A stretch of 64,000 bases of DNA from Mixophyes australis. Its lineage: Eukaryota > Chordata > Amphibia > Anura > Limnodynastidae. Below the pieces are notes generated by a model. The model was not told the DNA's origin, did no database searches, and saw only the letters and a program-made list of their open reading frames with translations. A program made the translations under genes and the position numbers. The stretch lies in assembly GCA_036250195.1 (NCBI GenBank), contig JAVHZZ010000002.1:279578960-279642959 (forward strand). The letters are read 5' to 3'. This document shows positions 33,146 to 44,682 of this stretch, piece by piece; within the stretch, counting starts at the first letter, position 1; each line of letters opens with the position of its first letter.

Positions 33146-34993
33146 CAATAAAATATATAAAAAACCTTCAACAGATCTGCATTACACTACACATACGGCT
33201 GCTCCTCCATCCTCTCCATCATATACATGTTGGAGTTTTAGCGTGTGACAACCTCTTGTTTTTGATAATGTCAGTGCATTTTGAATATTTTTCAATTTGC
33301 CCCACACCACTGAATGTACTTTATCTATGATACGCAATACGCATCTATCTATCTTGACTGCGTAGTGTGGTGGCCCCGGTACACAATTTGGTACCGAGGC
33401 CACAATATAATTAAAAAACCCTCCACGTGTCTGAATTCCACCAAACAAGTATCTGGACTGCATAGTGGGGTGGCCCCGGTACCCAATTTGATACCGGGGC
33501 CACAATACCTCCTCCAAACATGCTACAGACAATTCGTCATTGAGAGACCCCAGACAGACAGGGTCGAAGTGTTATTGTTTGACTTTGTAAACCCAAAAAA
33601 ATGTCCCTGTTGCACATAGTCGTGCAATGAAGACTGACTTTTTCATTTAAAGGCACGATCTTTAAAGTGTAGTGTTTGTAAGTCTAAGTCATATTATACT
33701 TTTGGTAAAATTGGTTTATTTTGTTCCTCTTTATGGTAATTAATTAGTAATAGAATTAAAGTAGGAAATAGAATTAAATAGAATTAAAGTAGGAAATAGA
33801 GTGGTATAGAGTTGTAGTGTGGTATAGATAGAGTGGTCCACACAATATAATAATAAAACCCTCCACGTGTCTGAATTCCACCAAACAAGTATCTGGACTG
33901 CATAGTGGGGTGGCCCCGGTACCCAATTTGATACCGGGGCCACAATACCTCCTCCAAACATGCTACAGACAATTCGTCATTGAGAGACCCCAGACAGATA
34001 GGGTCGAAGTGTTATTGTTTGACTTTGTAAACCCAAAAAAATGTCCCTGTTGCACATAGTCGTGCAATGAAGACTGACTTTTTCATTTAAAGGCACGATC
34101 TTTAAAGTGTAGTGTTTGTAAGTCTAAGTCATATTATACTTTTGGTAAAATTGGTTTATTTTGTTCCTCTTTATGGTAATTAATTAGTAATAGAATTAAA
34201 GTAGGAAATAGAATTAAATAGAATTAAAGTAGGAAATAGAGTGGTATAGAGTTGTAGTGTGGTATAGATAGAGTGGTCCACACAATATAATAATAAAACC
34301 CTCCACGTGTCTGAATTCCACCAAACAAGTATCTGGACTGCATAGTGGGGTGGCCCCGGTACCCAATTTGATACCGGGGCCACAATACCTCCTCCAAACA
34401 TGCTACAGACAATTCGTCATTGAGAGACCCCAGACAGACAGGGTCGAAGTGTTATTGTTTGACTTTGTAAACCCAAAAAAATGTCCCTGTTGCACATAGT
34501 CGTGCAATGAAGACTGACTTTTTCATTTAAAGGCACGATCTTTAAAGTGTAGTGTTTGTAAGTCTAAGTCATATTATATTTTTGGTAAAATTGGTTTATT
34601 TTGTTCCTCTTTATGGTAATTAATTAGCAATAGAATTAAAGTAGGAAATAGAATTAAATAGAATTAAAGTAGGAAATAGAGTGGTATAGAGTTGTAGTGT
34701 GGTATAGATAGAGTGGTCCACACAATATAATAATAAAACCCTCCACGTGTCTGAATTCCACCAAACAAGTATCTGGACTGCATAGTGGGGTGGCCCCGGT
34801 ACCCAATTTGATACCGGGGCCACAATACCTCTTCCAAACATGCTCCAGACAATTCGTCATTGACAGACCCCAGACAGACAGGGTCGTAGTGTTATTGTTT
34901 GACTTTGTAAACCCAAAAAAATGTCCCTGTTGCACTTGCACATAGTCGTGCAATGAAGACTGACTTTTTCATTTAAAGGCACGATCTTTAAAG
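33146..34993. repeat. 440-bp tandem units with transposase-derived pieces (copy B)
   Basis: 33180-33290 resembles the transposase coding DNA at about 37515-37615. A ~440-bp unit then recurs at about 33521, 33961, 34401 and 34841, each with CCACAATACCTCC, CTCTTTATGGTAATTAATTAG and a run of short AGAATTAAA repeats. Copy A has only one such internal unit. Confidence 0.8.
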
Positions 34994-35839
34994 TGTCAGA
35001 AAGAGAGAGAAGACACAGGAGAGGAGAGTTGTAGCTGGGGACCTGGGGTGGAAGCTCCCAGGCTCCCCCAGCATTGCCTGGAAGTCTGAGCGTGGTGACT
35101 GAGCCAGGGCAAGGAATGTGTGCCCTGGATGAGGGGGAGAACTCCATGCCACTATAGTGAACCCAAGAGAGAGGGGGACACTGCACATGGAAGAGGCCCT
35201 GGAGTGAGGGCTGCTACAAGAGGCATGGTAGTTGTAGTGTCAGATCCTGAGGCTGAGAGTACACAGAGTGACGTGTCAGAGCACAGGAGACATTATCCCC
35301 GCAGAGGAGGGATGAGCTGCAGTTGAGAGGTACACAGAGTGTGTCAGAGCTGCATGGAGGAGAGGCTGCCTGCCTATTAGCATCCATGCATGTGCCCCTG
35401 CAGAAAGGGTGATCTGCAGTGAGTATGGAGTGCAAGAGACATGTAAATTATGTTATTTAACATCTGGATAACATTAAGAACTGTGCAGGAGGAGTGATAA
35501 GATATTTGCAACCATATTCGTATTTCTCATTAATAACTGTGCTGGAGAGAGTAAGGAGATGTATATATTCTGCAACCATTATGATTATCGTGCTGGAGGA
35601 AGAGTGTAAATAAAAGTTCAGTTTGTTATAGAGATGGTCTGGCGCCCAAATTATTGTGACTTCTATTACACTGCACCAAAGTGACATTACCTGTGTCCCA
35701 CTAACTACAAAGAAACACCTGCATGTGCAGGGACCCCCTGATCATTTACACCCATGCCCATCAGCTAGCCAGGGCTTGAGAAGGAGGTGCACTGTGTACC
35801 CTTTGCACCCCACACTACACACAGTGACAGGGGGTTACA
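34994..35839 (+). repeat. LTR-like block inside hAT-1 copy B
   Basis: Starts TGTCAGAAAGAGAG and ends GGGTTACA, with AATAAA near 35609-35614. Flanks TAAAG and TAATG agree at four of five bases. The composition (GC-rich, AG-rich start) differs from the rest of the element. Probably an old retroelement LTR carried by the transposon; the class is unknown. Confidence 0.5.
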
Positions 35840-36340
35840 TAATGAGGCCACAATATAATTAAAAAATTGGGCATCAACTGTCACCGTTGTTTAATATCTG
35901 ATACACCTAAATATGGACTGCACAGTGGAGTGTCCCCGGTAGTAAATTTGGTGCCGGGGCCACAATACCTCCTCCAACTTCCAAGTGTAGTGTTTATAAA
36001 GACACACAGCGTCGAAGTGTTATTATTAGTTGACTTTCTTAACCCTAAAATTGTCCCTGTTGCAAATATTCGTGCAATGGACAGTTACTTTTCTATTGAA
36101 AGACTCAAGCTTTCAAGTGTAGTGTTTATAAAATATAAACAACAATACAGTAGTTTTAGAGCACGTCAATACCTCTTGTTTTAAATTATGACACGGCATT
36201 TTACTTTTGGTTTAATTTCTTGAATTTTTTTACCTTTGGTTTTACTTTTTGAACATGGCAAACGACTGTTGCTTGGTCATATAATGCAAAAAAAAAATTT
36301 CCAAGATGGAATTGTCCTTGGGCCCTCACACCCACCCTTA
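35840..36340. repeat. Transposase-derived remnant (copy B)
   Basis: Contains a diverged TGGACTGC...CCACAATACCTCC unit (35914-35976) and, at about 36254-36270, CATGGCAAACGACTGTTG, which also occurs in the transposase coding DNA near 38352. Absent from copy A. Confidence 0.65.
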
Positions 36341-36369
36341 TGTTGTTGAAATAGGACATGCACACTTTA

Positions 36370-36434
36370 ACAAACCAATCATTTCAGCGACAGGGCCTAC
36401 CAAACAACTTTGGCTGAAATGATTGGTTTGTTTG
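36370..36434. repeat. Stem-loop downstream of the hAT-1 transposase (copy B)
   Basis: Arms carrying CCAATCATTTCAG and CTGAAATGATTGG, about 55 bp after the transposase stop; same position as 18128-18195 in copy A. Confidence 0.75.
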
Positions 36435-36487
36435 GGCCCCCACACCAAAAAAGCTATTCATCTCTCCCTGTACAGACTAAACAGGCT

Positions 36488-39400
36488 CTACTGAGGCAAG
36501 ATGTCGTCCTCATCCTCAACCTCTGATTCCTCTCCCCCTACAGTGTGTACTTCCTCCTCATCACACATTATCAATTCGTCCCCGCTGGACTCCACAACCA
36601 CAGGTCCCTCTGTAGTATCTGGAGGGCAGTGCTGTACTTCATTGAGGAATTGATTATTCATTTTTATAAACATTATTTTTTCAACGTTGTGAGGAAGCAA
36701 CCTCCTTCGCCGCTCACTGACCAGGTTCCCCGCTGCACTAAAAACTCTTTCCGAGTACACACTGGAGGGGGGACAACTCAGGTAAAATAGAGCCAGTTTG
36801 TACAGGGGCTTCCAAACTGCCTTTTTTTCCTGCCAGTAACAATATGGACTGTCTGACATGTCTACTTGGATGGTGTCAGCAAAGTAATCATCCACAATTT
36901 TTTCTATTGTCACAGCATCCAATGCAGCGAGAGTAGACATGTCTGCAATGGTTGGCAGGTCCTTCAGTCCGGACCAGATGTTATCAGCATCCACGCCAGT
37001 GCCTCTTTTGGGAAAACTGAGCTTTTTCCTCGCAGCCATAGATGTGGAAGAAAATGAGGGTGGAGCTGTTGGCATGTCATGGTCCTCTTCAGAGGACAAT
37101 CTCCTGACCAGCAGGTCTTTGCACCGCTGTAGACTTGTGTCCGCCGGAAACAGAGACACAACATACGCTTTAAACCGAGGATCGAGCACGGTGGCCAGAA
37201 TGTATTCCTCTGACTTTAAAAGAGTGACCACCCTCGGATCCTGGCAAAGCGTACGAAGGGCTACATCCACAAGAGCTACATGCTTGCTGTAATCGCAATG
37301 GCTTACCAGCTCCTCCCTCACTTTCTCCAGCTGCTTCTGCAACAGCCTGATCAGGGGAATGACCTGACTCAAGCTGGCAGTGTCGGAACTGACTTCTCGT
37401 GTGGCAAGTTCAAATGGCTGCAGAACCTTGCACAACACGGAAATCAGTCTCCACTGCGCTTGACTGAGGCGCATCCCCACTCCTTTGCCTATGTCGTAGG
37501 TGGCTGTGTAGGCCTGAATGGCCTTTTGCTGCTCCTCCATCCTCTGCAGCATATAGAGGGTGGAGTTCCAGCGCGTCACAACCTCTTGTTTGAGGTGATG
37601 GCAGGGCAGGTTCAAGCTTTTTTGATGTGCCTCTAGTCTGCGGTAGGCACTGGCTGAATGCCGAAAGTGTCCAGCAATTTTGCGGGCCACCGCAAGCATC
37701 TCCTGCACACCCCTGTCACTCTTGAGGTAATGCTGCACCACCAAATTAATGGTGTGGGCAAAACATGGGACGTGCTGGAAATTGCCCATATTTAATGCCC
37801 GCACAATGTTACTGGCATTGTCTGACACCACAAATCCCCATGAGAGTCTAAGTGGGGTAAGCCACTGGGAGATAATTTCCCTCATTTTCTCTAATATGTT
37901 GTCAGCGTTGTGCCTCTTATTAAAGCCTGTAATGCACAATGTTGCCTGCCTTTGCATGAGCAGCCATTTTGTAGATGCTGCTACTGATGCAGCTGTTGCT
38001 GTTGCTGCGGAAGGGGATGCATCTACCCAGTGGGCTGTCACAGTCATATAGTCCTTCGTTTGCCCAGAACCACTTGTCCACATGTCCGTGGTTAAGTGCA
38101 CAGTGGGTACAACCGCATTTTTAAGAGCACTGAGGACACTTGATCGTACTTCTCTGTACATTTTTGGTATCGCCTGCCTAGTGAAGTGGAATCTCGAGGG
38201 GATTTGGTACCGGGGACACAATACCTCCATCCACCCTCTAAATCCCACTCCACTGATGGCGGACACCGGGCGCACGTCTAACACCAACATTGCAGTTACA
38301 GCCGCAGTTATACGCTTTGCAATAGGGTGACTACTATCGTATTTGGTGGTCATGGCAAACGACTGTTGGACGGTCAATTGTTTGGTGAAAGACTTAGCGG
38401 TCTTACGACTTCCCCTCTGGGAAGATGACCGACTAACAGCAGCAACAGCAGCAGTGGCAGTAGTAGGCGTACCGCTGCAGGATTCCTCGGATGAATCCCG
38501 TATTGAGGAGGACTCAGTCTGGCTGCTGACTTGGGCTGCAGGACTGAATCTGATGGAGATTGTGGAGGAAGTTGACGAGGAGGGTGTTGCTGGTGTGTAT
38601 CCAACTGGACCACGGGATTTAGGTGTCCCTGTACCGATGAGGGTCCTAGCCCCAGTTCCTGAACTAACCACTGAACTATGAAGGTTATTCAGGTGACGTA
38701 TAAGGGAGGATGTTCCTAGGTGGGCAAGATCCTTACCCCTGCTTATTTGAGCTTTACATAAGCTACATATTGCCATACATTGGTTGTCTGGATTTGGATA
38801 AAAATAACTCCAGACCGAAGAGGTGCATTTTTTGGTCTTCTGACCAGGCATGACGATGGGCTTTTTCATCCCATGGACATCAGCTGTTTCCCCCCCTGGT
38901 GCCTCATTTACAATAATCACATCACCATCCTCATCATCAAGTTCCTCCACAGCGCCAGCTACATCATCAATAGCCTCCTCCCGAGCCACCTCTTCCCGTA
39001 CAGTGATGGGAAGGTCAGGCTTGACAACCACCAACACCCTTGGACTCGCCTTGGGGATTTGTGATAATTTCTCTTTAGAAGGCAGAGTTGTTTGCTGTTT
39101 TGTTGCTGACAGCATAACTCTCTTCAATTTTTTGTAGGGGGGGGGAGGAGGAGGAGGGCTAAGATCCGTGGGTGAAGCTGAACCACTAGTCATGAACACG
39201 GGCCAGGGCCTAAGCCGTTCCTTGCCACTCCGTGTCGTAAATGGCATATTGGCAACTTTACGTTTCTCCTCAGATGATTTAAAGTTTCTCTTTTTGCTAC
39301 TTTTTCTTAACTTGGGCTTTTTGGATTTTACATGCCCGGTACTACGAGATTGGGCATCGGGCTTGGAAGACGACGTTGATGGCATTTCATCGTCTATGTC

Positions 39401-39496
39401 ATGACTAGTGGCAGCAGCTTCAGCATTAGGAGGAAGTGGGTCTTGATCTTTCCCTACTTTATCCTCCAAATTTTTGGTCTCCATTATATGTAGCAC
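36488..39496 (-). CDS. hAT superfamily transposase with BED zinc finger, intact
   Basis: 1002 residues with no interruption. A basic, Ser-rich N-terminus (residues 50-90) is followed by a BED finger at about 225-275 with CX2C at 244-247 and HX4H at 268-273, which should bind the transposon ends. The RNase-H-like core shows Thr-Thr-Asp-Met-Trp (Asp 471) and Val-Ser-Asp-Asn (Asp 559). The C-terminal hAT dimerisation region is at about 890-945, with Ser-Glu-Arg-Val-Phe-Ser (Glu 916), probably the third catalytic residue. The tail is acidic. A second Met lies at residue 5. The ~343-bp repeats lie just upstream and may hold the promoter. It resembles ZBED-like transposases from which vertebrate ZBED genes derive, but position inside terminal repeats with a target duplication marks it as the element's own enzyme. 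Confidence 0.95.
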   Translation of the reverse strand: MLHIMETKNLEDKVGKDQDPLPPNAEAAATSHDIDDEMPSTSSSKPDAQSRSTGHVKSKKPKLRKSSKKRNFKSSEEKRKVANMPFTTRSGKERLRPWPVFMTSGSASPTDLSPPPPPPPYKKLKRVMLSATKQQTTLPSKEKLSQIPKASPRVLVVVKPDLPITVREEVAREEAIDDVAGAVEELDDEDGDVIIVNEAPGGETADVHGMKKPIVMPGQKTKKCTSSVWSYFYPNPDNQCMAICSLCKAQISRGKDLAHLGTSSLIRHLNNLHSSVVSSGTGARTLIGTGTPKSRGPVGYTPATPSSSTSSTISIRFSPAAQVSSQTESSSIRDSSEESCSGTPTTATAAVAAVSRSSSQRGSRKTAKSFTKQLTVQQSFAMTTKYDSSHPIAKRITAAVTAMLVLDVRPVSAISGVGFRGWMEVLCPRYQIPSRFHFTRQAIPKMYREVRSSVLSALKNAVVPTVHLTTDMWTSGSGQTKDYMTVTAHWVDASPSAATATAASVAASTKWLLMQRQATLCITGFNKRHNADNILEKMREIISQWLTPLRLSWGFVVSDNASNIVRALNMGNFQHVPCFAHTINLVVQHYLKSDRGVQEMLAVARKIAGHFRHSASAYRRLEAHQKSLNLPCHHLKQEVVTRWNSTLYMLQRMEEQQKAIQAYTATYDIGKGVGMRLSQAQWRLISVLCKVLQPFELATREVSSDTASLSQVIPLIRLLQKQLEKVREELVSHCDYSKHVALVDVALRTLCQDPRVVTLLKSEEYILATVLDPRFKAYVVSLFPADTSLQRCKDLLVRRLSSEEDHDMPTAPPSFSSTSMAARKKLSFPKRGTGVDADNIWSGLKDLPTIADMSTLAALDAVTIEKIVDDYFADTIQVDMSDSPYCYWQEKKAVWKPLYKLALFYLSCPPSSVYSERVFSAAGNLVSERRRRLLPHNVEKIMFIKMNNQFLNEVQHCPPDTTEGPVVVESSGDELIMCDEEEVHTVGGEESEVEDEDDILPQ

Positions 39497-39589
39497 AAGA
39501 TACTGCAGAATGTGTGAACTTGGTAATATTGCAGTACCAATGGACTTATACTGCTGGATTGGTTTTGCAAATTTGGTTATAATTATTAT

Positions 39590-40435
39590 ATATTTTTTTT
39601 TTTTAAATTTTTTATTTTTTTTTACTTTTTTCTTATTTTTAAAAAACTTGGGAATAGTGGGGAAATAACTATGCCCTTAGAAGCACAGAGCACAGGACAC
39701 AGCACCACTGGACTGAACAGGATACGGCACAGGACACAGCAGCACTACGGAACTCAGCAGGACAGAGCACAGGACACAGCACCACTGGACTGATACTGCA
39801 GAATGTGTGAACTTGGTAATATTGCAGTACCAATGGACTTATACTGCTGGATTGGTTTTGCAAATTTGGTTATAATTATTATATATTTTTTTTTTTTTTA
39901 AATTTTTTATTTTTTTTTACTTTTTTTTTATTTTTTAAAAACTTGGGAATAATGGGGAAATAACTATGCCCTTAGAAGCACAGAGCACAGGACACAGCAC
40001 CACTGGACTGAACAGGACACGGCACAGGACCCAGCAGCACTACGGAACTCAGCAGGACAGAGCACAGGACACAGCACCACTGGACTGATACTGCAGAATG
40101 TGTAAACTTTGTAATATTGCAGTACCACTGGACTTTTACTGCTGAATGTGTGAACTTGGTAATATTGCAGTACCAATGGGCTTATACTGCAGGATTGGTT
40201 GTGAAAATTTTGTGGTAATTAAAAAATATTAAAGTAGTTTTTGGTATTTTTTAAAAAAACTTTTTTTTATTTTTTTAAACACAGGGGAATATTGGGGAAA
40301 TAACTATGCCCTTAGAAGCACAGAGCACAGGACACAGCACCACTGGACTGAACAGGACACAGCACAGGACCCAGCAGCACCACTGACCTCAGAAGGACAG
40401 AGCACAGCACACAGCACCACTGGACTGATACTGCA
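39590..40435. repeat. ~343-bp tandem array upstream of the transposase (copy B)
   Basis: Three units marked by ATGCCCTTAGAAGCACAG at about 39671, 39966 and 40315; the first is about 50 bp shorter. Each has long T-runs. Confidence 0.88.
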
Positions 40436-40527
40436 GAACACAGCACAGCACAGCACAGCACAGCACAGCACAGCACTAAACAGCACAGCACAGCACAGCA
40501 CTAAACAGCACAGAACTAAACAGCACA
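40436..40527. repeat. CAGCA-type microsatellite in hAT-1 copy B
   Basis: Shorter counterpart of 22611-22720. Confidence 0.85.
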
Positions 40528-40763
40528 GAGGACCACCTAACACACCCTCCCTCTACCCTGATCAATGCCCGAGTGAAGATGGCGGCGACTAGCGGGGAAT
40601 TTATAGGATCCGAGTATCGCGAGATCCGACAACGGGATTATGAGTCAGAGCCTCAGTTTCACTTTTGAATTTGGCGCCAATACCCGGATCTGTCTCGGAT
40701 CCGACTCGGATCCGCAACGTTCGGGTGGGCTCGGATTTCATAAATCCGAGTGCGCTCATCCCT

Positions 40764-40795
<32 letters not shown>

Positions 40796-42027
40796 CTGTA
40801 TGGACAAAAGTATTTGGCCGCATCTGTTAATTATTGCATTGAGGTGTTTCAATGTTTCAATCAGACCTGTTGCCATAGGTGTATAAAATTAAGCACCTAG
40901 CCTTGCAATCTCCATTTGCAAACATTTGTGATACAAAATGGGTCATTCTGAAGAGCTCAGTGACCTGTGATAGGATGCCACCTTAGCAATAAGACAGTTC
41001 ATGAAATTTCTTCCCTGCTGGATATTCCACAGTCAACTGTATATGATATTCTTGGATAGTGGTAGCATCTAGGAACAACAGCAACTCAGCCAGGAAGTGG
41101 AAGACCACACAAAAACACAGAGTGGGATCAACAACTGGTAAGGAGCATGGTGCGCAAAAGTCGTCAATGCTCTGCTAATTCCAAGTTGAAGAGTTCCGAA
41201 CTTCCACTGTTATGAAAGAAAGCACAAAAACTGTGTGGCAGGAGCTTAGTGGAATGGGTTTCCATGGGCGAGCAGCTGCATGCAAGCCTCACATCACCAA
41301 GTCCAATGCCAAGCATCGGATGGAGTGGTGTAAAGCACACCAACACTGGACTGTGGAGCGGTGGAAATATGCTCTGTGGAGTGACAAATTACGCTTCTCT
41401 GATTGGCAGTCAGATGGGCGTGTCTGGGTTTGGTGGATGCCGGAAGAACGTTACCTGCCTGACTACATTATGCCAACTGTGAAGTTTGGTGGAGGAGGGA
41501 TAATGGTATGGGGCTGTTTTGCAATGTTTGGGCTAGGCCCCTTATCTCTAGTCTTGGGCAATCTTAATGCTTCAGAATACCAAGTCATTTTAGACAATGT
41601 TATGCCTCCAACTTTGTGGCAACAGTTTGGTAAGGGCCTTTTCTGTTCCAACATGACTGTGCCCCAGTGCACAAACCAAGGACTACAAAGATATGGTTTG
41701 AGGAGTTTGGTGTGGAAGGACTTGACTGGCCCACACAGAGCCCTGACCCCAACCCCATCGAACACCTTTGAGATGAACTGGAACGGAGATTGCGAGCCAG
41801 GCCCGTACATCATTGCCTGACCTCATAAATTCTCTAAAGAATGAATGGGTACAAATTTCCACAGAAACACTCCAACATCTTGTAGAAAGCCTTCCAAGAA
41901 GAGTGGAAGCTGTTATTGCTGCAGAAGGGGGACCAGCTCCATAATAAAGTATATGTATATGAATACAATGTCATTACAGTCCCTGCTCGTGTAATGGTCA
42001 AGCGTCCGAATACTTTTGTCCATATAG
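40796..42027 (+). mobile_element. Tc1/mariner element
   Basis: 1232 bp with terminal repeats sharing TATGGACAAAAGTATT (left at about 40799; right inverted at about 42008-42024) and TA dinucleotides outside both ends (40794-40795 and 42028-42029), the usual Tc1 target duplication. Its size matches single-gene Tc1 elements. Confidence 0.9.
40935..41945 (+). pseudogene. Tc1-type transposase, broken
   Basis: The longest open piece is 41212-41820 (202 codons). It contains the Leu-Trp-Ser-Asp motif of the first catalytic Asp, the Gly-Gly-Gly-Gly-Ile-Met-Val-Trp-Gly block and then a frameshifted region that should hold the second Asp and the Glu of the DDE triad. The N-terminal DNA-binding part is in other frames with stops. 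Not functional. Confidence 0.88.
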
Positions 42028-42296
42028 TAGATAGATAGATAGATATTGTTGAAAAAACTATTTATCAACTGCTATCTGGACAGTCCTTCCACAAAACCAG
42101 ACCCTGTCATAATTTCCCCAGAGGTCAATACTGTTTTTAATTGTGACCTTATCCAAGATGGCCAGCACTGCCTATGAAGAATCCATGATGGATTCTGTTT
42201 CATGTTTAGGCCTAGGAGCTCCCTGACTGGAGTCTTTGCTTGCATATCCTGATTGCTCACCTCCTGCTACCTGAACCTGTTCCTTGTGTACCTTTT
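42028..42296. other. Flank of the L1 insertion
   Basis: A short TAGA microsatellite, then pyrimidine-rich DNA that continues beyond the L1 at 44683. It might be an old LTR, but no ends are convincing. Confidence 0.35.
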
Positions 42297-44668
42297 TTTT
42301 TTAATTTTATAATATTTTATTTTCAATGGTCAGTCAAGAAAATATAGGCAGAAAAACAATAATACTGTGTAACATACACAGTGAAATCACAACAGTTATT
42401 GTGGTATATCGCAAACTAGGTAAACATTTGACAAAAATGACCAGTTTTTACCGTTTTAAAGAGTAATATAAGATGGGTGTAGGAATAAAAGGGATTGTTG
42501 GAGGGGTGTGGGGGGGGACCACAAAGATAAGGACTGTAAGTATTCAGAGGGTAATTAGGGTGTGTTGAGCCTAAGCAGAGCGGGAAAAGCGTGTCGGAAG
42601 GAGTTATGGTCATCGCACATGGGTCAGGTCAGAGGACGCAGAGGGTTGAGGGGGAAAGGTGTGTTCCACAGCTAGCCATGGATCCCATACTTGATTGAAG
42701 ACGTGGCCTCTATCATAGAGGTAGTACACAATCTCCTCCATAGCGGCCACATGCCAAATCTGCCTCTTGAGAGCCAAAAGGGACGGAGGTGAGGTATTTT
42801 TCCAGTTAAGGGCTATAAGTTATTTGGCTGCTGTCAGGATGTGGGCAGCTAATTTCTTGGAGAATTTGTCCAGGGGAGAGTAACATAAAATAAATATCCA
42901 GGGATCTTTTGGGATGGGGGCTTCAAAAAGGGTATTTAAGAAACTTTGGACTGAGTCCCAGAAGGTGGTAATCATCGAGCAGGGCCACCAAATATGAAAC
43001 ATCGTACCCCTGCGGCCACAACTTCGCCAACAGCAGGGAGAGGAAGAGGGAAACATTCTATGGAGTCTTGCGGGGGTGTAATACCAACGGTAATAATTTT
43101 TGTAGGAGGTTTCCTTGAGTTTAGTTGATATAGAGCATTTGGCTATCCCCAGTCTCATGTCCTCCCAAGCCTCTTCGACCGGGGGAGGGCCAAGGTCCTT
43201 TTCCCACTCGTCTTCACGAGGATTTGGAGAGGGACGGGCAGAAGTGAGAAAAGTACTATATATTTGAGAAATCATGCCCTTGTCCAAGGAATGTCTTCTA
43301 CAAAGAGATTCAAATGGGGTAAGATCCATAAGAACATAGGTTGGTGATAGAGATTGCAAGAAATTATTAATTTGGAAGAATTCAAAGGGACTGAGGATTT
43401 GGGATGGGGATTGGAGTTGGAGATCCGCCAGCGGCCCTGTTTGGAAAAATCCACTGGAAACTTAAGACCTGCACAGTTACAGTGGGTCGTAGAGGCAGAT
43501 CCAGGAGGGAACATCGGGTTGTGCTTGATGGGGGATAAAGGAGATATCGCAGTTGAGAGTTGGCATCAAATTTGATAGAAGGGAGTCATTTAACAGCAGG
43601 GGGCGACGAGTGTGTGGTACGCCCCAGATAGAGGAGAGATCGGGTAGGGTTAGGTGGGCCGATTCTATATCAATCCATGCAGTGGAGCCAGAGGGAGCGT
43701 AGGAGGGAATGATTTGCAAAAGGTGGGAAGCCAAATAGTATAATTTGAGGTCGGGGAGGCCTCTTCCTCCTCTAGGGATTGGTCATTTTAAGATATATGG
43801 CTGAGATTCTTGGAGGTCTATGGTTCCAAATAAAACGGGTGAGTGCCTTCTGGGTGTTGGCAAGGAAAGAGGCATGGACAGCTACTGGTAAGGTTTGGAA
43901 GAGGTACAGCCATTTGGGGAGTATGTTAATTTTGACAGGTATGATCCTGCCCAGCCATGAAATAATAAGGCGGTTCCAGGAGGTCAGGTCGGATTGCATC
44001 CTGGAGATAAGGGGTAGGAAGAGGAGGTCGTAACGAGAAGTGAGGAAAACACCCAGGTACTTAATCTTCCTGTTCTGCCATTTGAAATTGAAGTTAGACG
44101 TGAAGCAGCATGGCCTCTGACTTGGTGTAGTTTATCTTATATCCCGAAACATCACTGTAGCTCTGGAGGATGTCATATAGGTTGTGTAGGGAGATCCCTG
44201 GTTGGGTAAGCGACAGGAGGATATCATCTGCAAAGAGTGAGATCTTGGAGTTCGTATTACCCACCTTGACCCCCTGTACGTAGGGTTAGACCTAATTTAG
44301 AAAGCCAGGGGTTCAATTATCAGAGCAAATTTCAGAGGGGCAAGGGGGCAACCCTGTCGTGTTCCATTTCAAATGGAGAATGATTCTGAGGGAGTGCCAT
44401 TAACCAGGACTTTATCAGTAGGGGTGGTGTATAATCCTAGGACGCCAGTGAGGAAGTCGACAGCGAAGCCGAATGATTCAAGAGCCGCTTTCATAAAGTC
44501 CCAAGAGATCCTGTCAAATGCTTTTTCAGCATCTAGAGAGAGCATAATAGTTGGGGATCTCCTGGAATTTGTAATGTGGATGATGTCAATGGCACGTCTG
44601 GGATTGTCCCTCGCCTGGCGTCCCGGGATAAACCCTACCTGGTCATAATGGATCAGAAAAGGGAGGAA
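42297..44668 (-). pseudogene. 5'-truncated L1-like LINE, ORF2 remnants
   Basis: Minus-strand pieces carry reverse transcriptase remnants (around 44470-44650: Ala-Glu-Lys-Ala-Phe-Asp and related motifs), the post-RT region (43772-43999) and a C-terminal Cys/Trp/His-rich region (42820-43359). A poly(A) stretch (T-rich on this strand) lies at 42293-42330. Target duplication of about 14 bp: CTTGTGTACCTTTT at 42283-42296 and CTTATGTACCTTTT at 44669-44682, one mismatch. Many frameshifts. Confidence 0.88.
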
Positions 44669-44682
44669 CTTATGTACCTTTT

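Larger units (their letters stand above)
31788..40764 (-). mobile_element. hAT-1 copy B, 9.0-kb autonomous hAT transposon
   Basis: Same TAGGGATG termini as copy A, with ATATATAT on both sides (31780-31787 and 40765-40772), a target duplication hidden in the TA tract. The order is 77-bp array, 440-bp repeats, LTR-like block, transposase-derived DNA, stem-loop, intact transposase (minus strand), ~343-bp array and CAGCA repeats. At 8977 bp it is long for a hAT, the excess being repeats. Matching regions look about 98-99% identical to copy A by eye. Confidence 0.95.
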
